Source of the DNA: Arcicella sp034931005 | GTDB lineage: Bacteria > Bacteroidota > Bacteroidia > Cytophagales > Spirosomataceae | Length of the DNA stretch: 64,000 bases | Direction of reading: 5' to 3' | Assembly (NCBI RefSeq): GCF_034931005.1 | Contig: NZ_JAYGIN010000005.1 | Span: forward strand, 124,001 to 188,000 | Part shown: positions 35,713 to 44,691 of the stretch, in pieces | How positions within the stretch are numbered: position 1 is the stretch's first letter | Layout of the letters: each line of letters begins with the position of its first letter | Notes under the pieces: generated by a model | Database searches by the model: none | Seen by the model: only the letters and a program-made list of their open reading frames with translations | What the model was told of the DNA's origin: nothing | Made by a program: the position numbers and the translations under genes

Positions 35713-37224
35713 ATGATTAAAAAAATTGATAAACTTATTCTGAAATCTTTTTGGCAACCTTTTGTCATGACTTTGGCGGTTGTAATTTTCATTTTCTTAA
35801 TGAGACTTATTGTGGCTTATTTTGCTGATTTATTTGGAAAAGACTTGGGGGTAGAAGTGTACTTAAAGCTATTTTTCTATTTTAGCTTGATTACTGTACC
35901 AATTGCTTTACCACTTGCAATGTTATTATCCACTTTGATGACTTACGGAAAATTAGGAGAGTTTTTCGAATTGACTGCTATCAAAAGTGCAGGTATTTCA
36001 ATTACCCGAGCTATGCAGCCTATGCTTGTAGTTGCTGTCATTATCAGCATTTTTGCATTTTGGTTTAACAATGTTGCTTTGCCATGGGCAAATTTGAAAG
36101 GATATAGTCTCTTGTATGATATCAAAACAACCAAAACCACCCTAAATATTAAAGAAGGGATTTTTTATAATGACTTGCCAGGTTATAGCATCAAAGTATC
36201 CAAAAAGTATCCAGACAATAAGTCACTCAAAAATATAATCATTTTTGACCATACTAAGTCAGACGGTGACCGCCACGTTACTATTGCAGATTCTGCTTTG
36301 ATGTACACCATTATGAATAAACAATACCTGATTTTTGAATTATTTAATGGTAATGACTATACAGAAGATGCGGATAAAACTGGAAATTCTAATCAAACTG
36401 ATATGGCAATGAATGCTTTTACAAAAAGTAAAGTCATCATGAGTTTATCTGCTTTTGATATGCACAAGACTGAGGAAGACCAGTTTAAACACCACCAAAT
36501 TATGCGTGGACTTTCGGAATTAGGTAGTGATTCAGACTCATTAAAAAAATCATATCGAGTTATTAAGGAAAGTTTTGTCCGTTCTGCCCAAACTTATTAC
36601 ACGTATGAGCTAAAATCTTTTCCGAAGAAAATGTCAATTGAACAGAAACGCATAGTACAGAATAAAAGGAACTGGGTAGATTCGTTAATTGCCAAAAAGT
36701 TGGCTCGAACAGCGAATGCTAATCCTTATCAAAATATTGATTTTGCCATTTCACAGGCGAGCAGTTTACAGTCATTTGCCGAATCAAGCAATAGTTCTTT
36801 GATGGCTAAGGAAGAAGATTTTGATAGAACTGATTTAGAATGGCATCATAAATTTACCAATGCCATTGCAGTATTTGTGATGTTTTTAATTGGAGCTCCT
36901 TTAGGTGGAATTATAAAGAAAGGAGGTTTTGGTTTACCAGTGGTAGTGGCAATTGTTTTCTTTATTTTAATGTATGTAATGACACAGCAGGGAGATAAAG
37001 CAGCGAAAGAAAGCCGTGTAATTGTTCAGGTGGGAGCATGGATTTCTAATGTTGTATTATTCTTAATAGGTTTATATTTCCTAAATAAGGCGAAAAACGA
37101 TTCAAGATTGTTTGAATCTGACGTTTATGCCGTTTATTTTAATAAGTTGAAGGGAAAATTCAAAAAAACGAAGTTTGGAACTTGGATTTTGAATAAATTT
37201 GGACTAACGCTTGCAGATAGCTAA
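35713..37224 (+). CDS. LptF/LptG family permease (lipopolysaccharide export)
   Basis: This 503-residue inner-membrane protein has membrane helices near the N-terminus (SFWQPFVMTLAVVIFIFLMR, then a pair up to about residue 120), a large periplasmic beta-rich domain, and three helices near the C-terminus (IAVFVMFLIGAPLGGIIKKG; VVVAIVFFILMYVM; ISNVVLFLIGLYFL). The GAPLGG turn before the late helices is typical of LptF/G. With LptB2 it drives LPS from the inner membrane to the outer membrane. Whether it is F or G cannot be told. The rpsO promoter lies inside its 3' end. Confidence 0.92.
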   Translation: MIKKIDKLILKSFWQPFVMTLAVVIFIFLMRLIVAYFADLFGKDLGVEVYLKLFFYFSLITVPIALPLAMLLSTLMTYGKLGEFFELTAIKSAGISITRAMQPMLVVAVIISIFAFWFNNVALPWANLKGYSLLYDIKTTKTTLNIKEGIFYNDLPGYSIKVSKKYPDNKSLKNIIIFDHTKSDGDRHVTIADSALMYTIMNKQYLIFELFNGNDYTEDADKTGNSNQTDMAMNAFTKSKVIMSLSAFDMHKTEEDQFKHHQIMRGLSELGSDSDSLKKSYRVIKESFVRSAQTYYTYELKSFPKKMSIEQKRIVQNKRNWVDSLIAKKLARTANANPYQNIDFAISQASSLQSFAESSNSSLMAKEEDFDRTDLEWHHKFTNAIAVFVMFLIGAPLGGIIKKGGFGLPVVVAIVFFILMYVMTQQGDKAAKESRVIVQVGAWISNVVLFLIGLYFLNKAKNDSRLFESDVYAVYFNKLKGKFKKTKFGTWILNKFGLTLADS

Positions 37225-37241
37225 AAAAAACGCTATTTTTG
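37211..37241 (+). promoter_or_regulatory. Promoter of rpsO
   Basis: TTG (37211-37213), 20 nt, TATTTTTG (37234-37241), 40 nt before the rpsO ATG. The upstream box lies within the last codons of the LptF/G gene. Confidence 0.75.
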
Positions 37242-37280
37242 CACGTTTTCATAATTATTAACATTTTAAACTGGTTGAAG

Positions 37281-37556
37281 ATGTATTTAACTTCAGAAGT
37301 AAAACAGGAGATTTTCGAATCTCGTGGTCATGGGAAGTCAAAAATCGATACTGGTTCTGCTGAGTCGCAAATTGCGTTGTTTACTTTCAGAATCAATCAT
37401 TTGACAGAACACTTAAAGAAAAACAAAAAAGATCACTCTACTCGTTTGGGTCTTTTAAAGTTAGTTGGTAAACGTAGAAGTTTGTTAGATTATTTAATCA
37501 AAACTGAAATCTCTCGTTACCGTGCTATCATCGCTGAACTTGGCATCAGAAAATAG
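37281..37556 (+). CDS. rpsO: 30S ribosomal protein S15
   Basis: The ATG at 37281 gives 91 residues (MYLTSEVKQEIFESRGHGKS); a longer frame upstream would cover the promoter. DTGSAESQIALFTFRINHLT, HLKKNKKDHSTRLGLLKLVG and KRRSLLDYLIKTEISRYRAI are S15 signatures. S15 is a primary 16S rRNA binder in the platform of the small subunit. The rpsO-pnp order is kept, as in many bacteria, but a terminator separates the two here. Confidence 0.98.
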   Translation: MYLTSEVKQEIFESRGHGKSKIDTGSAESQIALFTFRINHLTEHLKKNKKDHSTRLGLLKLVGKRRSLLDYLIKTEISRYRAIIAELGIRK

Positions 37557-37564
37557 TATTTTCG

Positions 37565-37595
37565 GTAGGCAATTGTTTCAATTGCCTACTTTTTA
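37565..37595 (+). terminator. Terminator after rpsO
   Basis: Perfect 11-bp stem GTAGGCAATTG/CAATTGCCTAC with loop TTT and a T-run. It limits read-through from rpsO into pnp. Confidence 0.85.
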
Positions 37596-37766
37596 TTTCC
37601 TCTCTTTGGGTAATTCGTTAATTTATGATATTGTCAAACTTTCTTGCTCTAAACGACTACATGATAATTTAATGATTGACAAGAAAGAAATTAGCGAATC
37701 AAATCCAACAAAATCCTTCTACCATTAGTCGTGTCTTCTAAGTAGTAAGGTAAAAATCAAAAAAAT

Positions 37767-39896
37767 ATGTCGTTTAACGTAATTACGAAAAAAATAACAA
37801 TGCCCGATGGTAAAGAAGTTACCATCGAAACAGGCAAACTTGCAAAACAGGCAGATGGTTCTGTGGTCGTGAGAAGCGGAAATATGATGTTGTTGGCTAC
37901 AGTTGTATCAAGCCAAACAGCAAAAGAAGGTGTTGATTTCCTTCCTTTATCAGTTGATTATCAAGAAAAATTTGCCTCTGCTGGTAAAATTCCAGGAGGT
38001 TTTTTACGCCGTGAATCAAAACTTTCAGATTATGAAGTTTTGGTAAGCCGTTTAGTAGATAGAGCTTTACGCCCTACTTTCCCTTCAGATTATCATGCAG
38101 ATACACAAGTTGCAATCTCTATGATTTCTGCGGATTCAGAAGTTTCTCCAGATGCTTTTGCAGGTTTAGCAGCAGCAGCAGCGTTAGCAGTTTCTGATAT
38201 TCCATTTAACGGTCCAATTTCTGAAGTTCGTGTTGCTAAAATCAAAGGAGAGTTTGTTGTGAACCCTACAATTGCTCAGATTGTAGAAGCAGAAATGGAA
38301 CTTTTGGTAGCTGCAAATGCTAACGATATTTTAATGGTTGAGGGTGAAATGCAAGAATCTTCGGAAGAAGATATGTTGACAGCCTTGAGACTTGCACATG
38401 ACGCTATTAAAGTGCATTGTGCTGCATTAGTTGAATTGACGATTGAAGTTGGCAAAACTGAAAAACGTGTTTATTGTCACGAAACACATGATGAAGATTT
38501 AAGAAAATCACTTTGGGAAGGTTACTACGATAAATTTTATGAAGTTGCTAAATTAGCAAATCCAAGTAAAAGCGGTCGTAGAGAATCATTCAAAGCTGTT
38601 GAGGCAGAATACTTTGATGCTTTGCCAGAAGATTCAACGGTAAATAAATCATTAGCGAAAGTTTATTTCCATGATATTGAGAAAGAAGCAGTTCGCCAAA
38701 TGGTTATTACTGAACGTTTCCGTTTAGACGGTCGTAAATTAGATGAGATTCGTCAAATCACTTGTGAAATTGATTATTTGCCTTCTCCACACGGTTCAGC
38801 CGTATTTACTCGTGGTGAAACACAATCATTGACTACCGTTACTTTAGGTACGAAAATGGATGAGCAAATTGTTGATTCTGCAATGGTTTCAGGATATAAC
38901 CGCTTTATGTTACACTATAACTTCCCAGGTTTCTCAACGGGTGAAGTTAAGCCAAACAGAGGGCCAGGTCGTCGTGAAGTTGGTCATGGTAATTTAGCCA
39001 TGCGTGCCATCAAAAAAGTATTACCTCCAGACTCTGAAAATCCATACACAATCCGTGTAGTTTCTGATATTCTTGAATCAAACGGTTCGTCATCAATGGC
39101 AACAGTATGTGCAGGAACGTTAGCATTAATGGATGCAGGTATCAAAATTAAAGCTCCTGTTTCGGGTATTGCAATGGGTTTAATTTCTGACCCAAAAACT
39201 GGTAAATATGCAGTTCTTTCTGATATTTTAGGAGATGAAGACCACTTAGGTGACATGGACTTTAAAGTAACTGGTACTGAAAATGGTATCACAGCTTGTC
39301 AAATGGACATTAAAGTTGATGGACTTTCTTATGATGTTTTGGTTGAAGCATTGAACCAAGCAAAACAAGGACGTTTGCACATTTTGGGCAAAATGAAAGA
39401 AGCGATTGCCACTCCAAGACCTGAATTGAAACCACAAACGCCAAGAGCGATGGTTATCAAAATCATGAAAGAGCAAATTGGTGCAGTAATCGGGCCTGGT
39501 GGAAAAGTTGTTCAAGATATTCAAAAACAATCTGGTGCTACGGTAACAATCGAAGAAAAACCAGATGGAGGGTATGTATCTATTTTCTCAGCTAACAAGG
39601 AGTCTATGGACAAAGCCGTTAGTATGGTAAAAGGTATTGTGATGATTCCAGAAGAAGGTGAAATTTATGACGGTGTTGTCAAATCAATCATGCCTTTCGG
39701 AGCATTCGTTGAATTCTTGCCTGGTAAAGATGGTCTATTACACATTTCAGAAATTAAATGGGAACGTCTTGAAACAGTAGAAGGAGTTCTTCAAATTGGA
39801 GAGCAAGTAAAAGTGAAATTGATTGAGGTTGATAAGAAAACTGGTAAATATCGTCTTTCAAGAAAGGCTCTTTTACCAAAACCAGAGAAGAATTAG
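37767..39896 (+). CDS. pnp: Polynucleotide phosphorylase
   Basis: This 709-residue 3'-5' phosphorolytic exoribonuclease has two RNase PH-like domains (FASAGKIPGGFLRRESKLSD near residue 70; YNFPGFSTGEVKPNRGPGRR and HGNLAMRAIKKVLPP in the second), then a KH domain (IGAVIGPGGKVVQDIQKQSG, about 570-590) and an S1 domain (GEIYDGVVKSIMPFGAFVEF to the end). The length and order are standard. It lies 210 nt after rpsO, beyond its terminator. Confidence 0.98.
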   Translation: MSFNVITKKITMPDGKEVTIETGKLAKQADGSVVVRSGNMMLLATVVSSQTAKEGVDFLPLSVDYQEKFASAGKIPGGFLRRESKLSDYEVLVSRLVDRALRPTFPSDYHADTQVAISMISADSEVSPDAFAGLAAAAALAVSDIPFNGPISEVRVAKIKGEFVVNPTIAQIVEAEMELLVAANANDILMVEGEMQESSEEDMLTALRLAHDAIKVHCAALVELTIEVGKTEKRVYCHETHDEDLRKSLWEGYYDKFYEVAKLANPSKSGRRESFKAVEAEYFDALPEDSTVNKSLAKVYFHDIEKEAVRQMVITERFRLDGRKLDEIRQITCEIDYLPSPHGSAVFTRGETQSLTTVTLGTKMDEQIVDSAMVSGYNRFMLHYNFPGFSTGEVKPNRGPGRREVGHGNLAMRAIKKVLPPDSENPYTIRVVSDILESNGSSSMATVCAGTLALMDAGIKIKAPVSGIAMGLISDPKTGKYAVLSDILGDEDHLGDMDFKVTGTENGITACQMDIKVDGLSYDVLVEALNQAKQGRLHILGKMKEAIATPRPELKPQTPRAMVIKIMKEQIGAVIGPGGKVVQDIQKQSGATVTIEEKPDGGYVSIFSANKESMDKAVSMVKGIVMIPEEGEIYDGVVKSIMPFGAFVEFLPGKDGLLHISEIKWERLETVEGVLQIGEQVKVKLIEVDKKTGKYRLSRKALLPKPEKN

Positions 39897-40075
39897 AACA
39901 AATTTTAAAGCTTTTACGTTATTCTTTTAAGATATTCAATACCAAACGATTATAAAAAGTAGTTTTAATACTTATATAATTGTTTGGTTTTGTGCCTAAA
40001 GCGAATAAAAGGACGCTTTACACGGAATCCACTTTTTTACAACAGTAGAACGGTTTTGTTAACCAATTAAAAAAT

Positions 40076-40939
40076 ATGAGACAGCTAAAAATTAGTAAGC
40101 AGATTACTAACAGAGAAAGTCAATCTCTTGACAAGTATCTACAAGAAATCGGTAAGGTGGATTTGTTGACACCAGAGGAGGAAGTTATTTTAGCTCAAAA
40201 AATCCGTGATGGAGACCAACTTTCATTAGAAAGACTTACGAAAGCAAACTTGCGTTTCGTAGTTTCTGTTGCGAAACAATATCAAAATCAAGGACTTAGT
40301 TTAGGTGACCTTATCAATGAAGGGAATTTAGGTTTAATTAAAGCAGCACAACGTTTTGATGAAACTCGTGGTTTTAAATTTATTTCTTATGCTGTTTGGT
40401 GGATTCGTCAGTCAATTTTACAAGCTTTGGCTGAGCAATCACGTATTGTACGTTTGCCATTAAACCGTGTAGGTTCTCTAAATAAAATCTCGAAAACGTT
40501 TTCAGAATTAGAGCAGAAGTTTGAACGTGAGCCAACACCTGAAGAATTAGCGGAGGTTTTAGAAATTTCTACGGGTGAAGTTGTTGATACTTTGAAAATC
40601 TCAGGTCGTCATGTCTCAATGGATGCGCCTTTTGTTCAAGGTGAAGAAAACTCTTTGTTGGACGTTTTAGAAAATGACGGTGAAGATAAACCAGATTCAG
40701 GTTTGATTAACGATTCATTACGTCGTGAAGTTCAGAGAGCTTTGTCAACTTTAACGCAACGTGAAGCCGACGTAGTTACTTTATATTTCGGATTGAATGG
40801 AGAACACGCCATGACTTTAGAAGAAATTGGTGAGAAATTTAATCTTACTCGTGAACGTGTACGTCAGATTAAAGAAAAAGCCATCCGTCGTTTACGTCAT
40901 ACTTCAAGAAGTAAGGCTTTGAAGACTTATTTAGGATAG
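40076..40939 (+). CDS. rpoD: Primary RNA polymerase sigma factor RpoD (short Bacteroidota form)
   Basis: This 287-residue protein starts MRQLKISKQITNRESQSLDK and contains region 2 (NLRFVVSVAKQYQNQGLSLG, FISYAVWWIRQSILQAL), region 3 (RIVRLPLNRVGSLNKISK) and region 4 (TLEEIGEKFNLTRERVRQIK). Region 1.1 is missing, as usual in this phylum, and matches its unusual TTTG/TAnnTTTG promoters. It is expected to serve nearly all housekeeping promoters, including those noted in this window. Confidence 0.96.
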   Translation: MRQLKISKQITNRESQSLDKYLQEIGKVDLLTPEEEVILAQKIRDGDQLSLERLTKANLRFVVSVAKQYQNQGLSLGDLINEGNLGLIKAAQRFDETRGFKFISYAVWWIRQSILQALAEQSRIVRLPLNRVGSLNKISKTFSELEQKFEREPTPEELAEVLEISTGEVVDTLKISGRHVSMDAPFVQGEENSLLDVLENDGEDKPDSGLINDSLRREVQRALSTLTQREADVVTLYFGLNGEHAMTLEEIGEKFNLTRERVRQIKEKAIRRLRHTSRSKALKTYLG

Positions 40940-40956
40940 ATTTTTTGAGTATTATG

Positions 40957-40994
40957 AAAAACGCCACAGCAAATAATTGCTGTGGCGTTTTTTG
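40957..40994 (+). terminator. Terminator after rpoD
   Basis: Perfect 16-bp stem (AAAAACGCCACAGCAA and complement), loop ATAA, followed by a T-run. Confidence 0.92.
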
Positions 40995-41053
40995 TAACTC
41001 ATACTTTAGTCTATATAATAAAATTGTTATTTACAGACTAAAGTCTGTGTTAC
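40994..41053. repeat. Dispersed palindrome (AGACTAAAGTCT family)
   Basis: The right part (41031-41053, TTACAGACTAAAGTCTGTGTTAC less its ends) is identical to 934-956. The left part (GTAACTCATACTTTAGTCT) is an imperfect inverted copy (16 of 19). It separates rpoD from the converging lyase gene. Confidence 0.75.
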
Positions 41054-41058
41054 GAAGA

Positions 41059-43770
41059 CTATTCCAAATCCTTTCCAGCAAAAGCCAAACATTGCATGGC
41101 TGCCAAACTCCATTGAGCCACGGCATTGGTAGAAATAGAAATGCCCTCTTCAATTGGATTAAGGACGGTTGGAGTTTCAATCTTTTTTATTTGCATCGAA
41201 GGTTTTTTTATGCCTCCTTCACCTGCGTAAAATTCTTTCCACGCTCGTTTACTTAATGTTGCATTATTGCCACGTTTTGCGGCAAAAGCGGTCAGTTTGG
41301 CGTGTCCTTGTTGGAGATTTAATTTTGATAAAGTTTCCCCTAAAGCTGCTTTTTGTTCTTCGGCAGTACCATTGTATAGCTGACAATATTGTAACCATGC
41401 TTTTTCAAAAATAGGCATATCAACAGTTTCAATGAGTTCTGCACAAATTTCTGCTAAACCAAATGCAGCACTTAAATGCGAAACAGAAATTTTAGTAGCA
41501 CTTTCCAGTTGAAATTTACCTGTTGATAAATCCATCGTTGCTCCACCTACAAAAAAACCGTGCGGTTGTTCGGCAATGGTTCGCATACTATTCAATAATT
41601 TCTCTTTTATTTTAGGGTTTTCGGTGCGTTCCCATTCGGTAAACCATGCCGAAGACAAAGCTCCCCAATCTGTTCCAAAAGAGATACTGGCTAATTCAGA
41701 AGTTGCCGTATTTTCAGCCGCTTTTTGTCCGATTTTTCTGCCTGGAACTATCATTCTGAGTGTTTTGTCGGCATTTACTTGCTCTCGCATCAAATCACCG
41801 ACTCTCTCATCTGCGGTCAGATAATAATAAAAACGACGATTAGCAGCCGTACTAATACGTAATTGCTTGGCGGAACAGCCCCAATGTTGAACATTATGGC
41901 GTGACCCCAAGGGACTAAAACGCCCAATATGATGCACATCAACTTCGCCTGTATGGCGGGTCATGGCTTCTGCCATTCTGAAAACATCATTTCTGCCCGT
42001 TCTCAGAAAATAATACCAAAGCCATAAATCCGTTGAAAGTTCGGAATTATCCCACGCAAAACCACCCACATCATATCGCCATACATGACGGTCGTGGTCG
42101 TAGGTGTGCATGACATCACCAAAATTCCAGAAACCGTACCAACGATGCTGGTCAATTTGTTTTTTATAATAATCAAAATAAAAATCTAATTGATTTTCAA
42201 TCTCTGCTTTTTTTGCCGTTGATTTATCGGGAATCGTAAAACCACTACCAAAAATTCCGACATTGGTAAGATATTCAGGACTGGCAACTAAAAGCGACGG
42301 ATGTTGAATTTGTTCAGCAATATCCAATAATAACGCTTTTGAAGGCGTTTCTGCTAATGCCCAAATTTGTAATTCGCTGGTACGTGCCACGCCAAAAGGT
42401 CTGCCAAATTCGGGTTCGTAATCTTCATAAGTAATATCCAAAGCATCCAATTGTTTGGCATGAGTATCTTGTTCCATGCCATCGTGATAAAAACGTAAAT
42501 CCATTGCTGAGGCTTTGGGAGCCCACAGCCACATCGTGATTTCGCCTAAATCGGTATGAGCATTTTTGATGTCCAATTGTGCGGGGTGACTTTGCCAAAA
42601 ATTACGAATTCCAAAGGCAAGACCACCTTTTGGCGTACCGAGATAAGCCGTTCCGTTGGCACGTCCACCATAAGCTGATTGTAGCCAAGAATGCCCCGAT
42701 TTTGTTCTTTTCTGAATATCAAAAGCATCAGGAGTGCTTTGAAATAGGGTATAGTCACCAAAAGCAGGAATATAATTGATATTTTTAAGTACATTCTCTG
42801 GAATTTGGGTCGCTGATTTTCCAGCCAACTGAGCATCCAAAGCCGTTCGTCCAGTATCTCTTCGTAGTCCCGATAATCCTTGAACTGCTTCGGCAAAAAT
42901 ACCCTTATTTTCGCCTACAAACCGAATGTGACGGTCGTACAAAGCCTCTTTTAAAGGTACGGAGAAACGAATTCCTAAGCCTTTAATAAAATCTTTGTTT
43001 TCATCACCATCATAAATAATGGTGTGAATTATGCGGATAGATTCTGTTTCGGCATAAAAATACAAACGAACAATAAATGGCAATAATCGTTTGTTAGCAG
43101 TATTTTCGTGTGAGCCTTCAATCTTGATAACGGCTCTAATTTCACCACTTTGTTCTACGGAAACTTTATCAATTTTTCCGTCAAATGTTTCAATTTTAAA
43201 TGCTTCTGTTTGGTCAACATTATCTTGTACCGATAACACCAATTTACCATTTTGGGCAACCACTGTTCCGCCGTTACTCAGCGATTTTATTAACGTTTGT
43301 CCGCTTTTATTGATTTCGCACTGTATTTTCCCTGTATCAATTTTGATAAGATTTCCCGATTCTTGTACAGATAATGCTTGTCTTGGTTTTATTGTTTTAC
43401 CAATAGTTAACTGCAAATTTTCCGATAATTTTTCATGATTAGTAATCGCATGAGCTGTCCATTTCAAACTGCCATCAGGCCAATACGCCAATGCCCAAGA
43501 TTGAGTAGGAATTTGATTGCTATTACTTGTTAAGGTAAATTCAGTACCTTTTTTTACTTGTCCTTTTGCCCAAGGTACACCCCAAGTAGTTCCTTTAAAA
43601 AGAGGAGATGCTTGCTTATCTAACCAATTGAGTGGTACAATTCCAGCGGGAGGTAAAATCGTTTTTTGAGCAGTAGTATTTGCCAAAGATGACGCTAAAG
43701 GTAAACCCGCAACGGCAATCGCTGAATTTTTGACAAATGCTCTACGAGTAAAAGAAAAGGGTGATTTCAT
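41059..43770 (-). CDS. Exo-rhamnogalacturonan lyase family protein (PL26-like), Tat signal
   Basis: The ATG at 43770 gives 903 residues; a longer frame to 43821 is unlikely. The N-terminus FTRRAFVKNSAIAVAGLPLA is a twin-arginine signal, so the folded protein is exported. The body fits PcRGLX-like lyases: a beta-rich N-terminal part (GTTWGVPWAKGQVKKGTEFT), a middle sandwich, and a helical barrel with WYGFWNFGDVMHTYDHDRHV and EVDVHHIGRFSPLGSRHNVQ. Known relatives cleave rhamnogalacturonan from the chain end. It is divergent from a DUF6250 gene, a pairing expected in pectin use. No SusC/SusD pair is present, so it is an isolated locus. Confidence 0.75.
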   Translation of the reverse strand: MKSPFSFTRRAFVKNSAIAVAGLPLASSLANTTAQKTILPPAGIVPLNWLDKQASPLFKGTTWGVPWAKGQVKKGTEFTLTSNSNQIPTQSWALAYWPDGSLKWTAHAITNHEKLSENLQLTIGKTIKPRQALSVQESGNLIKIDTGKIQCEINKSGQTLIKSLSNGGTVVAQNGKLVLSVQDNVDQTEAFKIETFDGKIDKVSVEQSGEIRAVIKIEGSHENTANKRLLPFIVRLYFYAETESIRIIHTIIYDGDENKDFIKGLGIRFSVPLKEALYDRHIRFVGENKGIFAEAVQGLSGLRRDTGRTALDAQLAGKSATQIPENVLKNINYIPAFGDYTLFQSTPDAFDIQKRTKSGHSWLQSAYGGRANGTAYLGTPKGGLAFGIRNFWQSHPAQLDIKNAHTDLGEITMWLWAPKASAMDLRFYHDGMEQDTHAKQLDALDITYEDYEPEFGRPFGVARTSELQIWALAETPSKALLLDIAEQIQHPSLLVASPEYLTNVGIFGSGFTIPDKSTAKKAEIENQLDFYFDYYKKQIDQHRWYGFWNFGDVMHTYDHDRHVWRYDVGGFAWDNSELSTDLWLWYYFLRTGRNDVFRMAEAMTRHTGEVDVHHIGRFSPLGSRHNVQHWGCSAKQLRISTAANRRFYYYLTADERVGDLMREQVNADKTLRMIVPGRKIGQKAAENTATSELASISFGTDWGALSSAWFTEWERTENPKIKEKLLNSMRTIAEQPHGFFVGGATMDLSTGKFQLESATKISVSHLSAAFGLAEICAELIETVDMPIFEKAWLQYCQLYNGTAEEQKAALGETLSKLNLQQGHAKLTAFAAKRGNNATLSKRAWKEFYAGEGGIKKPSMQIKKIETPTVLNPIEEGISISTNAVAQWSLAAMQCLAFAGKDLE

Positions 43771-43899
43771 ATTTTTTATCTGGTCATTAATATGTTTAGT
43801 CGATAATAGATTTAAAAGCATTTTTGACCTTATTTTTACCCAATTGTTAGTTTTTTAACATTATTTTCAATGAATTTTTATCAAATATTAGTATTAAAA

Positions 43900-44592
43900 A
43901 TGAAGACTATCAATGAATTAGGCATAATATTTTGGGTGTTAATAATCGGGATTCTTACCTCATGTACCCGTCAAAATATAGCGAAAAATAGGATTTTTAC
44001 AGAAGATTTTCATGGAATATTAAATGCCAAAAGGTGGATTACAGAAATAGAGCCATTGCCTAATTCAAGGGTATTCACGCAGAATAATAAACTTGTGTTG
44101 GATACAAAAGGCGGTGTAACAGTTTGGTATAACCAAGCATTGACGGGAAATTATGAGATTTTATTTAAACGAAAAGTTGTAGTAGCGGATGGGAAAAATG
44201 ACCGTTTATCTGATTTAAACGTATTTTGGTTAGCACAAAGCCTCGATAACAGTAATTTATTTACTCGAACAGGGAAATTTGAAGACTATGACTCCCTCAA
44301 TATGTATTACGTAGGCATGGGCGGAAATACCAATACCACCACTCGTTTTAGGAAGTACGAAGCCAATGTCCAAAGAAAACTTTTAGCAGAGAAAAACGAA
44401 GCAAAATATTTATTAAAGTCCAATCATGACTATCAAATCAAGATTGTAGTGAAGGATAAAACAACGAGTTTTTGGGTAGATGGAGAAATGTTTTTTCAAG
44501 CAACGGACGAATATTTTCCAAGCCAGTCATATTTTGGCTTTCGTTCTACATTTTCACATCAAGAGATTTGGGATTTTAAGGTTGTGAAGTAA
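43900..44592 (+). CDS. DUF6250 lipoprotein
   Basis: The ATG at 43900 gives 230 residues with a lipoprotein signal (lipobox LTSC within IIGILTSCTRQ); an ATG at 43870 would add ten residues. The mature part is a jelly-roll-like domain: FTEDFHGILNAKRWITEIEP, WYNQALTGNYEILFKRKVVV, FWLAQSLDNSNLFTRTGKFE, DYQIKIVVKDKTTSFWVDGE and YFGFRSTFSHQEIWDFKVVK. This pattern is that of DUF6250 (laminin-G/concanavalin-like fold), found with carbohydrate-active enzymes. Its place next to the lyase suggests oligosaccharide binding or cleavage at the outer membrane. Confidence 0.82.
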   Translation: MKTINELGIIFWVLIIGILTSCTRQNIAKNRIFTEDFHGILNAKRWITEIEPLPNSRVFTQNNKLVLDTKGGVTVWYNQALTGNYEILFKRKVVVADGKNDRLSDLNVFWLAQSLDNSNLFTRTGKFEDYDSLNMYYVGMGGNTNTTTRFRKYEANVQRKLLAEKNEAKYLLKSNHDYQIKIVVKDKTTSFWVDGEMFFQATDEYFPSQSYFGFRSTFSHQEIWDFKVVK

Positions 44593-44594
44593 TA

Positions 44595-44629
44595 AAAACG
44601 CCAATCAAAAAGGTTTTGATTGGCGTTTT
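44595..44629. terminator. Terminator after the DUF6250 gene
   Basis: Perfect 16-bp stem (AAAACGCCAATCAAAA and complement) with loop AGG, A-run and T-run sides; probably bidirectional. Confidence 0.9.
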
Positions 44630-44691
44630 GTATAGGTTATTGGTTGCAATACTTTAAGCAATATTTAGAACAATGAGAGAATAATCATATT

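Noticed and set aside
42546..42896. 116-codon minus-strand frame inside the lyase gene
   Set aside because: It is an alternative frame of a conserved 903-residue protein.
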